In this document: positions 8,175 to 16,738 of the stretch, piece by piece | How the letters are laid out: each line of letters begins with the position of its first letter | Numbering within the stretch: position 1 is the first letter of the stretch | Assembly (NCBI RefSeq): GCF_028290435.1 | Contig: NZ_JAQGJV010000085.1 | Location: 1 to 64,000, forward strand | DNA: 64,000 nt | From: Devosia sp. | GTDB lineage: Bacteria; Pseudomonadota; Alphaproteobacteria; Rhizobiales; Devosiaceae | Direction of reading: 5' to 3' | Notes under the pieces: model-generated | Told to the model about the DNA's origin: nothing | Database searches by the model: none | Seen by the model: the letters and a program-made list of their open reading frames with translations, nothing else | Program-made: the position numbers and the translations under genes

Positions 8175-9232
8175 TGCGGATTCTGCTCGATAAATTCTCC
8201 AAAAGCTTCGGGACCACCAAGGTCATCGAGGACCTGACGCTGGAAGTCGCTGATGGCGAAATGCTGGCCTTGCTGGGCCCCTCAGGCTGCGGCAAGTCCA
8301 CGACGCTGTTCGCCATCTGCGGCATCCACAAGGTGACCGGCGGGCGCATCCTGTTCGGCGACCGCGACGTCACCGATCTGCCCAGCCAGGCGCGCAGCGT
8401 TGGGGTCGTGTTCCAGTCCTATGCGCTTTATCCGCATATGACGGTGGCGGAGAACATCGCCTTTCCGCTGCAGGTCAAGAAGGTTGCGCCCGACCAGATC
8501 AAGCGCGAGGTCGATGCGATCGCGGCGCTCGTGCATATTGAAAATCTGCTCGGACGGCGGCCGGCGGAACTGTCCGGCGGGCAGCAGCAGCGAGTGGCCT
8601 TGGCGCGAGCGCTGGTGCGCAAGCCCGATGTGCTGTTGCTCGATGAGCCGCTGGCGAACCTCGATGCCAAACTGCGGCTGGAAATGCGCTCGGAAATCCG
8701 CCGCATCCAGTTGGAGACGGGGATTACCGCAATCCTCGTCACCCACGACCAGGTCGAGGCGATGAGCATGTGCGACCGCATCGCTATCATGAATGCGGGC
8801 GAGATCGTGCAATTGGCGACGCCGACGGAGATGTATCACAATCCGCGCACGGCCTTCGTTGCCGGGTTCCTCGGCAATCCGCCAATAGCGTTTCTGCGCG
8901 GCACGGCGCGGGATGGCGGCTTTGCGCTGGACAATTCCGACATTCGCCTGCCGCTGCCAGTCGGCACACTAAGCCCCGCCGACGGCAGCAAGCTGACGCT
9001 GGGCATTCGCCCCGAAGATTTCGGACCGCTCGGGGATATCGCCATTCCGGGCAAGGTCTCGTTTGTGGAAACGCAGGGTCGCGAAAACCTCTATGACGTG
9101 CGGCTGGCCGATGGCAGCGTGCTGCGCTCGATCCAACCGGTGCGCGGCGATATCGCGGTGGGCAATGAGGTCGCCTGGAGCGCCAGCGGCGCCAAGGTGA
9201 TGGTATTCGGCGAAAACGGAGCGCGGATATGA
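8174..9232 (+). CDS. ABC importer ATP-binding protein (UgpC/MalK family)
   Basis: A 352-residue cytoplasmic ATPase that drives the importer. Walker A is at residues 35-43 (GPSGCGKST), the Q-loop at VVFQSYALYPH, the ABC signature at LSGGQQQR (about 133), Walker B at VLLLDEPLANLD (about 154) and the switch His in LVTHDQ. A C-terminal TOBE-like regulatory domain follows from about residue 240 (TLGIRPEDFGP), as in MalK/UgpC, which can bind transport regulators. Start ATG 8174 overlaps the previous stop by one base, and the stop overlaps the next start (ATGA). Confidence 0.93.
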   Translation: MRILLDKFSKSFGTTKVIEDLTLEVADGEMLALLGPSGCGKSTTLFAICGIHKVTGGRILFGDRDVTDLPSQARSVGVVFQSYALYPHMTVAENIAFPLQVKKVAPDQIKREVDAIAALVHIENLLGRRPAELSGGQQQRVALARALVRKPDVLLLDEPLANLDAKLRLEMRSEIRRIQLETGITAILVTHDQVEAMSMCDRIAIMNAGEIVQLATPTEMYHNPRTAFVAGFLGNPPIAFLRGTARDGGFALDNSDIRLPLPVGTLSPADGSKLTLGIRPEDFGPLGDIAIPGKVSFVETQGRENLYDVRLADGSVLRSIQPVRGDIAVGNEVAWSASGAKVMVFGENGARI

Positions 9233-9987
9233 TTCCGGCCTATGTGCATGAGCTGGCGCTGCGTTATGGCTGGCCGGTGACCGCGGCCGAATTGCCGATG
9301 ACCATTGGCCACCGCGGCGCGAGCGGCCATCGCCGAGAAAATACGCTGGCGTCGTTTCGACTCGCCGCCGATATGGGTGCGCGCATGTGGGAGCTGGATA
9401 CCCAGCTCACCGCCGACGGCATTTGCGTCGTCAGCCACGACGATCACCTGCAACGCGTGTTCGGGCAGGACCTGCATATCTCCAAGCTTAGTTTTGTCGA
9501 GTTGCGCGCTGCCGTGCCGGACGTGCCGAGCTTCGCCGAAGTCGCGGCGCTGGGGCGGCAGACGCATTGCGGGCTCTATGTGGAACTGAAGGCGGTGGGC
9601 ACGGGCCAGTTGGTCTGGCAGGAATTGCTGGCCAATGAGCAGCGCTTTGCCTGTTTGGGCTCTTTCGATGTGGCGCAGGTGCGCGAGCTGCGCGATAGCG
9701 GATGCGATTATCCACTATCGGTGCTGGTGCGCGTCGGACACGATCCGCATGCGCTGGCCGACCGGGCGGGGGCCGATATCATCCATTTATGCTGGGAAAA
9801 GGCTGGGGCGCGGCCGCAGGACCTGGTCGATGCGGCGCTGATCGCCAGGGCGCGCGCTGACGGCCGCGGCATCGTGCTATGGCATGAGGAACGGCCCGAT
9901 ATCATCGCCGATATCGTCATGCTGCCCGTGTTGGGCATTTGCACCGATCTGCCCGATCTGTTCCAGAACCAGGCCAAGGCATCATGA
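9229..9987 (+). CDS. Glycerophosphodiester phosphodiesterase family protein
   Basis: A 252-residue GDPD-fold hydrolase without a signal peptide, so it should act on a phosphodiester after import. The family fingerprint is complete at the N-terminus: GHRGASGHRRENT with the catalytic His, WELDTQLTADG with the metal-binding Glu/Asp, and VVSHDDHL with the second catalytic His. Classical members release sn-glycerol 3-phosphate from glycerophosphodiesters; relatives such as AccF act on sugar phosphodiesters of the agrocinopine type. Its position between the ATPase and the repressor, with ATGA overlaps on both sides, ties it to the importer. The exact substrate is inferred, not seen. Confidence 0.9.
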   Translation: MIPAYVHELALRYGWPVTAAELPMTIGHRGASGHRRENTLASFRLAADMGARMWELDTQLTADGICVVSHDDHLQRVFGQDLHISKLSFVELRAAVPDVPSFAEVAALGRQTHCGLYVELKAVGTGQLVWQELLANEQRFACLGSFDVAQVRELRDSGCDYPLSVLVRVGHDPHALADRAGADIIHLCWEKAGARPQDLVDAALIARARADGRGIVLWHEERPDIIADIVMLPVLGICTDLPDLFQNQAKAS

Positions 9988-10985
9988 GCGACACCGAAAA
10001 CCGTTCGCGCAAGGTGACTTCGTTCGATGTGGCGCGGCGCGCCGGGGTGTCGCGTGCAGCGGTGTCGCGCACGTTTACGCCCAATGCCAGTGTCTCGGCT
10101 GAAACGCGTGCCAAGGTGCATGAGGCGGCCAAGCATCTGGGCTATCGCGTCAATTACCTGGCGCGGAGCCTCACCAACCAGCGCTCGGATTTCGTCGGCG
10201 TGGTGGCGGCAGGGCTGGATAACCCATTCCGCAATCTGCAGATCGAGCAGATTTCGCGGGCGCTGCTGGCGCGAAATTTCCGGCCGGTGCTGCTACCGAC
10301 CGATACCGAGGATCAGGCCGAAGTTATCGCGCAATTGCTGCATTATGCAGTGTCCGGCGTGCTGGTGACTTCGGATGCGCCACCAACCTCGCTCTGCGAG
10401 GAGTTCGCCGACAATGGCGTGCCCATCGTGCTCATCAACAAGGGCGACGACATTCCGCTGGTGGACAGGGTGGTCTCCGACGACAAGGCCGCTGGGCAGA
10501 TCGCCGCGATGCAGTTGATCGATGGCGGCGCGCGGCGTCCGGCGGTGATGGGCGCGGCTGGCGTGTCCTATACGGCGCGGCGGCGTATGGAGGCGTTCCT
10601 CGCCCGTTGCAAGGCGATGGGCGTGACCGCTGATGTGCTGCCCATAGCGCGCAATGATTATGCGCACGGCTTCGACGGTGCCGGGCAGCTGGCCGGCACC
10701 AATATCGATGCTCTGTTCTGCATCAACGACTACCTGGCCTGCGGGGTAATTGACGGCCTCGCCCGAGCGCGCAAATCGCGCGGCGCACCTCCACTGCGCA
10801 TTATCGGGCACGACAACATCCCGCAGGCCGGGTGGGGTGCCTATGAGCTGACGACGATCTTGCAGCCCTGCGACATCCAGGCCGAGCAGGCCATCGACCT
10901 GCTGACCAGCCGCATGGCCGACCCGACGATGACTGCCCGGGTGGAGTTTACCCCCGTTTCCCTGATCAAGAGGAAGACCGCGTGA
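9984..10985 (+). CDS. LacI-family transcriptional regulator
   Basis: A 333-residue repressor with an N-terminal helix-turn-helix (about residues 11-35: VTSFDVARRAGVSRAAVSR), the hinge helix NYLARSL that inserts at the CpG centre of operators, and a periplasmic-binding-protein-like effector domain (FVGVVAAGLDNPFRNL onward). The ATG at 9984 is inside an ATGA overlap with the phosphodiesterase stop; the in-frame extension to 9939 is within that gene. It very likely controls its own operon through the two CpG-centred palindromes at 4417-4480. The inducer is presumably the imported compound or its hydrolysis product (inference). Confidence 0.92.
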   Translation: MSDTENRSRKVTSFDVARRAGVSRAAVSRTFTPNASVSAETRAKVHEAAKHLGYRVNYLARSLTNQRSDFVGVVAAGLDNPFRNLQIEQISRALLARNFRPVLLPTDTEDQAEVIAQLLHYAVSGVLVTSDAPPTSLCEEFADNGVPIVLINKGDDIPLVDRVVSDDKAAGQIAAMQLIDGGARRPAVMGAAGVSYTARRRMEAFLARCKAMGVTADVLPIARNDYAHGFDGAGQLAGTNIDALFCINDYLACGVIDGLARARKSRGAPPLRIIGHDNIPQAGWGAYELTTILQPCDIQAEQAIDLLTSRMADPTMTARVEFTPVSLIKRKTA

Positions 10986-11803
10986 TTGAGGCCGAAGCCA
11001 AAGCCCCGGGCCTGACCGCGCGCGTCACTGCCGCCATCGATCTGGCGCGCCAGGTGGGACGCGCCGCATCGGCATTTCGCGATAGCGGCGCGCTCAATGT
11101 CGAGAACAAGGGCCTGCAGGACTTCGTCACCATTGCCGACCGGCAGGCCGAGGAGACCATCCGCACCACGCTGGCGCGGCTATTTCCCGATGACGGCTTC
11201 ATGGGTGAAGAAGGCGGCGGGACGCCAACTGGAATCGGCTTCTGGGTGGTCGATCCGATCGACGGCACCACCAATTACATCCGCGGCTTCCGCCATTGGG
11301 GCGTGTCGATGGCCTATGTGGCGGACGGGGAAATCCGCATCGGCGTGATCTATGACGCGGCGCTGGACAAGGTCTATTCGGCGGTCAAAGGCCAGGGTGC
11401 GTTCAAGGACGGGCAGGCTATCCGCGCGTCGTCCGTAACTGATCCGGCGCAGGCGCTGGTCATTCTCGGCCATTCCCGCCGCACCGATTTCGCGGTGTAT
11501 CAGGGCGTCTCGCAGCGGCTCTACGGTCTGGGCATAGACTATCGCCGTATGGGCGCAGCAGCGATCGGGCTGGTACGGGTGGCCGACGGTATCGCCGATT
11601 TATACTACGAGCAGCACCTCAACGGCTGGGACATGATGGCTGGGGCCTTGATCGCGCGCGAAGCGGGGGCCATGGTCGCAATGCCGCCACTTGCTGCGTC
11701 GCTTAGTGAAGGCGGGCCCATTATCGCCGGCGCTGCCGGTCTTGCCGCCCAATTCGCATTCCTCGCCGACATTGCCGGCCCCGATTGCGTAGCGCTGCCG
11801 TGA
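10982..11803 (+). CDS. Inositol monophosphatase family protein
   Basis: A 273-residue Mg-dependent phosphatase of the IMPase/FBPase/CysQ superfamily. All metal-site motifs are present: GFMGEEGG (Glu pair), WVVDPIDGTTN (the DxxDGT signature) and NGWDMMAGALI near the C-terminus. Start GTG 10982 overlaps the repressor TGA. In this operon it is placed to remove phosphate from the phosphorylated product of the phosphodiesterase, as AccG does in the agrocinopine pathway; myo-inositol phosphate or another sugar phosphate are the obvious candidates (inference). Its 3' neighbour, a Na/Pi symporter, lies 19 bases downstream and could belong to the same transcript. Confidence 0.9.
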   Translation: MIEAEAKAPGLTARVTAAIDLARQVGRAASAFRDSGALNVENKGLQDFVTIADRQAEETIRTTLARLFPDDGFMGEEGGGTPTGIGFWVVDPIDGTTNYIRGFRHWGVSMAYVADGEIRIGVIYDAALDKVYSAVKGQGAFKDGQAIRASSVTDPAQALVILGHSRRTDFAVYQGVSQRLYGLGIDYRRMGAAAIGLVRVADGIADLYYEQHLNGWDMMAGALIAREAGAMVAMPPLAASLSEGGPIIAGAAGLAAQFAFLADIAGPDCVALP

Positions 11804-11822
11804 ACCGAGGACTAATTCTGGG

Positions 11823-13487
11823 ATGAATATCTATCTGCTGATCTTGCATCTTGCTGGCGCTGCGACATTGCTTCTATGGGCGGTCCGAATGGTCCGAACC
11901 GGTGTCGAGCGAAGCCAGGAACCGGCCCTGCGGCGCGCGTTGCGCGAAAGCCGGGGCAGCAAGATCAAGGCAGCGGGGATCGGTGCCGCCATCGCGCTGC
12001 TGTTGCAGAGTTCGACCGCGGTGGCCGTGCTGGCCGCGGGATTTGCGGGCATTGGCATCATGAGCGTGGCGACGGGGCTGGCGCTGATGCTGGGGGCCTA
12101 TTTCGGCTCCTCGGTCGTTGTGCTGATCCTTTCGGTCGATCTCACCTGGCTGGCGCCGCTGCTGTTGCTGGCCGGTGGCGGCCTGTTTTTCAAGGGCACG
12201 GCGCGCGAGCAGCGGCAGTTCGGGCGTATCCTGATCGGCATCGCCCTGATCCTGATTTCGCTGCAGATGATCGGCGAGGCGACCGCGCCGCTACGCGGCA
12301 ATGCCGAATTGCCGATGATTGTGAGCTATCTCAGCGGCGACTTCATCACGGCGTTCCTGATCGGGGCGGCGTTCACCTGGCTGGTGCATTCCAGTGTGGC
12401 ATCGTCGCTGCTGATCGTGACGCTGGCGGCGCAGGGCGTGATGCCGATCGAGCTTGGCGTGTCGCTGATCCTGGGCGCTAACCTGGGCGGTACGCTGGCG
12501 GGAATGGGCTTGACCGGCAGCGGCACCACCGAGGCGCGCCGGATTGCCTATGGGCAATTGCTGTTCCGCGGGATGGGCTCGCTCGCCGTGTTGCTGGTCT
12601 ATCACCTGCTCAATCCGGACTTGTCCTGGCTGGGCGGGGACGTGGCGCGGCAGGTGATCAATCTGCATCTGGGGTTCAACTTCGTCGTCCTGCTGATTGG
12701 TCTGCCGCTGACCGATGCGGTGGCGACGTTGATGGCAAAGCTGATCAAGCCGAAGCTGACGGCCGAGGAAATGGCCAATCCGCTGGCCGAGGCAACCAGT
12801 GCGCTCGACCAGAACGTGGTCAGCCAGCCCGATCTGGCGCTGGCCAGCGCGACGCGCGAATTGCTGCGCATGGCCGAAATCATCGAGCGCATGCTGGCGC
12901 CGCTGATGGAGCTCTACGAAACCGGCGACCGCGAGAAAATTCGCCAGGCGCGGCAGATGGAAAATGCCGTGGATCAGGCCCAGCAGGAGATCAAGCTCTA
13001 TCTGGCCAAGATTCAGTTCGGCGAAGACCCGGACGAAGTGCGGCGTGCGCATGACCTGTCGAGCTTTGCCATTAATCTGGAATATGTCGGCGACGCCATC
13101 TCCAAGACGCTGTTGCGGCTGGCGGAACGGCGGCGCGACCAGAAGCTGTCATTTTCGGCGGAAGGCTGGCGCGAGCTCAACGAACTGCACCACCGGGTGA
13201 TGGCCAACATGCAGTTGGCCCTCAACGTACTGGTATCGCAGGATCGCGAATCCGCCCGCAAGCTGCTGTCGGAGAAGGAAGCCATGGGCTGGGCCGAGCG
13301 CGCCAGCCACGGTCAGCATTTGCGCCGGCTGCAAAACGGCGGCGCCGACAGCATCGAGACCAGCAATATTCATCTGGAGACCCTGCGGGCGCTCAAGACC
13401 ATCAACTCGCTATTCGCCAGCGTGGCCTATCCGATCCTGCGCGCCAGCGGCGATTTGCTGGATAGCCGCCTGAGTGGCAAAGCCTAA
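11823..13487 (+). CDS. Na+/phosphate cotransporter family protein with PhoU-like C-terminal domain
   Basis: A 554-residue inner-membrane protein. The N-terminal ~300 residues hold two Na/Pi cotransporter repeats; the first carries the LLQSSTA motif that forms the transport site and the second the related VHSSVAS, in which the usual Gln is replaced by His. The C-terminal ~220 residues are cytoplasmic helices of PhoU type (LLRMAEIIERMLAPL, SSFAINLEYVGDAISK). Members move phosphate with sodium, sometimes outward to relieve excess Pi. The start is 19 bases after the phosphatase stop, which would fit disposal or use of phosphate released by that operon. The 3' end overlaps the convergent acyltransferase gene by 4 bases. 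Confidence 0.9.
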   Translation: MNIYLLILHLAGAATLLLWAVRMVRTGVERSQEPALRRALRESRGSKIKAAGIGAAIALLLQSSTAVAVLAAGFAGIGIMSVATGLALMLGAYFGSSVVVLILSVDLTWLAPLLLLAGGGLFFKGTAREQRQFGRILIGIALILISLQMIGEATAPLRGNAELPMIVSYLSGDFITAFLIGAAFTWLVHSSVASSLLIVTLAAQGVMPIELGVSLILGANLGGTLAGMGLTGSGTTEARRIAYGQLLFRGMGSLAVLLVYHLLNPDLSWLGGDVARQVINLHLGFNFVVLLIGLPLTDAVATLMAKLIKPKLTAEEMANPLAEATSALDQNVVSQPDLALASATRELLRMAEIIERMLAPLMELYETGDREKIRQARQMENAVDQAQQEIKLYLAKIQFGEDPDEVRRAHDLSSFAINLEYVGDAISKTLLRLAERRRDQKLSFSAEGWRELNELHHRVMANMQLALNVLVSQDRESARKLLSEKEAMGWAERASHGQHLRRLQNGGADSIETSNIHLETLRALKTINSLFASVAYPILRASGDLLDSRLSGKA

Positions 13488-14620
13488 GCCGGCTTTTCCA
13501 CCTCGGCGCGGCGCGGCGAAAATCGGTCGCGAATCCAGGTTTGCGCCGGGCGCTCGATCCAGCGATAGCTGGCGATCGAGATGGCGATCAGCACGGCGAA
13601 GAACGCGAGGAAGCCCGACGGGCTCTGGATCGGCGCCAGCGGCAGGCCCCCCATCATCACCGCCGAGGCGATGGCGAGCTGCAGCGGGAAATGCCACAGG
13701 TAGAGTGCATAGGTGAGGTCGCCGATGGGCGAGAGTTTTTGCCAGAACTTTGCGCCGTGGCTTTCGTGCAGGGCTAGCGCGAAAACGGTCAGCGGCACGA
13801 GGCCGAGGCGGAAGCCCATCTCGACCCACCACCAGCCGATAATGCCAAAACTGTTCAGCCAACTGCTCAATGGGTGGTACTTTGCTTCGACAAAGGCATA
13901 GAGCCACAAGACTACGGTGAGGCCGAAGATCGGCGTGACGAGCGGGGGCATCCACTGCCGGTCGCCTAGCCGGCGCCACGCTTCATAAACCACGCCTCCC
14001 GCGAAGAAGCCGATAATGCCGCGGCCGAGTGCCCACTGGGTCTGCATGACCCAGAGGCCGATGATCACGGCGCCAAGCAGGGGCACAATCCAGTGCGGTT
14101 TGAACAGCCGGCAATAGAAGCAGAACAGCACGTAAAGCAGAATCTCGACGCCAACCGACCATTCGGGGCCGTTGAAGGTCCAGCCCGGGATAAAATATTG
14201 CAAAAACAGCAGGTTGAGGATGAAATTGGGCCAGGTCGTGCCGCCATAGACGAAGCTGTCATGGCCATTGGCCATCAGGTTGACCTGCAGCACGGCGATC
14301 ACGATCAGGGTGATGAAATGCAGCGGATAGAGACGCGAGACCCTTGCCAGCCAGAATTTCCCCAGGCCCAGCGATTTTTGGCTGATGGCCTGTCCATAGA
14401 GCCAGAAGAACACGAAACCCGATAGCGTGAAGAAGAACTCCACCGCCAGCCAGCCGTATTGGTAAAGCGGAAACAGCAGGTCGTAGAAGGGCTGGATTGT
14501 GCGGTCGGTAAGCTTGCCGCCGCCGATCAGGTACATGTGCTGCCAGTGCCAGACCACCACGGCCAGCGCGGCGATACCGCGGGCGGCGTCGAGCGAATGC
14601 AGGCGTTTCGGTTCAGTCAC
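13484..14620 (-). CDS. Membrane acyltransferase (acyltransferase 3 / OafA family)
   Basis: A 378-residue polytopic membrane protein with about ten hydrophobic segments. The N-terminal LDAARGIAALAVVVWHW contains the conserved His of acyltransferase-3 proteins, and ARVSRLYPLHF is the RxxR-type motif that follows. Such enzymes acetylate or succinylate cell-surface glycans, lipids or secreted polysaccharide. There are no polysaccharide genes nearby, so the acceptor is unknown. It is convergent with the Na/Pi symporter (4-base overlap) and divergent from the GH38-related gene. Confidence 0.88.
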   Translation of the reverse strand: MTEPKRLHSLDAARGIAALAVVVWHWQHMYLIGGGKLTDRTIQPFYDLLFPLYQYGWLAVEFFFTLSGFVFFWLYGQAISQKSLGLGKFWLARVSRLYPLHFITLIVIAVLQVNLMANGHDSFVYGGTTWPNFILNLLFLQYFIPGWTFNGPEWSVGVEILLYVLFCFYCRLFKPHWIVPLLGAVIIGLWVMQTQWALGRGIIGFFAGGVVYEAWRRLGDRQWMPPLVTPIFGLTVVLWLYAFVEAKYHPLSSWLNSFGIIGWWWVEMGFRLGLVPLTVFALALHESHGAKFWQKLSPIGDLTYALYLWHFPLQLAIASAVMMGGLPLAPIQSPSGFLAFFAVLIAISIASYRWIERPAQTWIRDRFSPRRAEVEKPA

Positions 14621-14734
14621 GCCTACATCCTTCGGAGTGTGCTGCAGCGTTGGCTAATGGTCCGCGATGGCGCGAGCAAGACCAAATTACTGAAAATGGG
14701 GTAATGCGCGGCTGGCGGATCGGTTTCGAATTTA

Positions 14735-14748
14735 TTGCAACGTTGCGA
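14735..14748. promoter_or_regulatory. CpG-centred palindrome before the GH38-related gene
   Basis: TTGCAACGTTGCGA contains the perfect 10-base palindrome GCAACGTTGC centred on CpG at 14741/14742, 38 bases before the start codon at 14786. The form is that of a LacI-family operator but differs from the pair at 4417-4480, so another regulator would be expected. Confidence 0.4.
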
Positions 14749-14785
14749 CGGCGCCACCAGAATCGCGATAGAGCGAGGCTGCGAT

Positions 14786-16738
14786 ATGAAATTCGAGGCG
14801 GGCATGACCGACAAAACCATCCATCTGGTGTTCAAGACCCATCTCGATATCGGGTTTACCGACCATGCGGAAAAAGTGCGGCGGCAATATCATGAGCAGT
14901 TTATTCCCCAGGCGCTGAACACCGCCGAGCATTTTTATGCCGAGAACCCGGCCGCCCCAGCCTTTGTGTGGACCACAGGCGCCTGGCTGATCTGGGACCA
15001 TCTCAACAGCCAGGACGCCGCTAAGGTGGCGCGGCTGGAGCGGGCCATCGAGCGCGGACTGATCGTCTGGCATGGATTGCCCTATACGACCCATACCGAG
15101 CTGATGTCGCCCGCGCTGTTTCGCGCCGGGCTGAGCTATGGGCAGGAATTGGATCGCCGCTTCGGCCGGACCACAATCGCCGCCAAGATGACCGACGTGC
15201 CAGGCCATACGCTGGGCATGGTGCCGCTACTGGCCGAAGCGGGGATCCGATTCCTGCACCTGGGCGTGAATACGGCGAGCCCGGTGCCGGATGTCCCGCC
15301 CATTTTCCGCTGGCGCGCGCCGAATGGCGACGAGGTCGTGGTGATGTATCAGGCGTCCTATGGCGAAACCGATTTTCCGGCGGATCCGGAGATCGGGCTG
15401 AGCTTTGCGCATACCAACGACAATATCGGGCCGCAAAGCGTCGGGCAGACGGTGGAGGCCTATCGAGCGCTGGCGCATGCCCATCCGGGCGTGACGATCC
15501 AGGCGTCGACGCTGGATGCGTTTGGCGCGGCGATGTGGGCGCGGCGGGATGAGTTTCCCGTGGTCGATATCGAGATCGGCGATAGCTGGATCCACGGCAC
15601 GGGCAGCGATCCGGTCAAGATCACAAAATTCCGGCAGTTGCAACGCCTCTACGATGGCTACGCTGCCGGCGATCTGACGCCGGAACGGCTGGCCTTCGGG
15701 CGCGGGCTGGCGATGGTGGCCGAACACACCTGCGGCGTCGATATCAAGACCTATCTGCGCGACGAGACCGCGTGGGACCGGCCGGCATTCGAAGCGGCGC
15801 GGCGGACTGATTATCGCTTTGCCTATACCGAAGCGTCATGGGCCGAGCAGCGGCACTATATCGATGCGGCGGTAGCTGGGCTTGGTCACGAAGATCGAGG
15901 CGAGGCGCAGCGGGCGCTGATCGAGCTGGACGTGGGGCCGGAGCCATCGGAGCCTCGACAGCAGGTGGGCGAACTGCGGGTGGATGGCTGGGTGGTGGGT
16001 CTGGACGCCACGACCGGCGATGTGGTCTCGATCACCCGCCCTGATGGTGTTGGCCTCACCGGGCGCGACGGCACGTTAATCGGTTATCGCTATGAGAGCT
16101 ATGACAGTGCCGAGTTGCAAAAGCATCTCGATAGCTATCTGCAGCATCGGCTCGAATGGGCCGTTCTGGATCATGACAAGCCGGGACTGGAACACGCCGC
16201 TACCGCTCGGAATGCGGTATTTGCGCCGCGCTTCGCGGGCGTAGTGGGTGTCACCGCGATTGGTACGCTGCCGCTAGAAGCCTATGACACGCTCGGCGCA
16301 CCGCGACAGGTGGAAATGACGGTCCGGGCCCTCGACGCCCGGCGGATCGAACTGAACTGGGTGCTGCGCGACAAGCCGGCCAATCGCATGCCGGAGGCCA
16401 GTTTCATCACCCTGACGCCGCAGGGCAGCGACGCGTGGGAGTATCACAAGCTGGGGCTGTGGCAAGATGGGGCGCGGATCGCACGCAAGGGCGGTGGGCA
16501 ATTGCAAGGCGTGAGCGCCGTGCGGAGCCGGGCTGGCGGGGTTTCTGTCACCGCAACGCCGCTCGATACGGCCCTGGTGGCGCCCGCGGCCAGCCCGTTT
16601 ATGCCGTTCGCAATCGAGCCGCCCGACCTGTCGCAGGGCGTACGATTCAACGTGCATAACAATAAATGGGGCACGAACTTCCCGATGTGGTGGGAAGGCG
16701 ACTTCAAGAGCCGGATCGTGCTGGAACTGGGCGATTAA
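14786..16738 (+). CDS. DUF5054 protein (GH38-like alpha-mannosidase fold)
   Basis: A 650-residue protein with the N-terminal VFKTHLDIGFTDHAEKV, the metal-binding HxD site typical of glycoside hydrolase 38-like folds, followed by MTDVPGHTLGMVPLLAEAG and FRWRAPNGDEVVVMYQ, which match the DUF5054 group. No signal peptide is seen, so it is probably cytoplasmic. Metal-dependent glycosidase activity is plausible but unproven for DUF5054. Start: ATG 14786 is preferred over an upstream TTG at 14735 that would lie on the palindrome; an ATG at 14804 is a second option. Its stop overlaps that of murB by 2 bases in convergent orientation. Confidence 0.8.
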   Translation: MKFEAGMTDKTIHLVFKTHLDIGFTDHAEKVRRQYHEQFIPQALNTAEHFYAENPAAPAFVWTTGAWLIWDHLNSQDAAKVARLERAIERGLIVWHGLPYTTHTELMSPALFRAGLSYGQELDRRFGRTTIAAKMTDVPGHTLGMVPLLAEAGIRFLHLGVNTASPVPDVPPIFRWRAPNGDEVVVMYQASYGETDFPADPEIGLSFAHTNDNIGPQSVGQTVEAYRALAHAHPGVTIQASTLDAFGAAMWARRDEFPVVDIEIGDSWIHGTGSDPVKITKFRQLQRLYDGYAAGDLTPERLAFGRGLAMVAEHTCGVDIKTYLRDETAWDRPAFEAARRTDYRFAYTEASWAEQRHYIDAAVAGLGHEDRGEAQRALIELDVGPEPSEPRQQVGELRVDGWVVGLDATTGDVVSITRPDGVGLTGRDGTLIGYRYESYDSAELQKHLDSYLQHRLEWAVLDHDKPGLEHAATARNAVFAPRFAGVVGVTAIGTLPLEAYDTLGAPRQVEMTVRALDARRIELNWVLRDKPANRMPEASFITLTPQGSDAWEYHKLGLWQDGARIARKGGGQLQGVSAVRSRAGGVSVTATPLDTALVAPAASPFMPFAIEPPDLSQGVRFNVHNNKWGTNFPMWWEGDFKSRIVLELGD

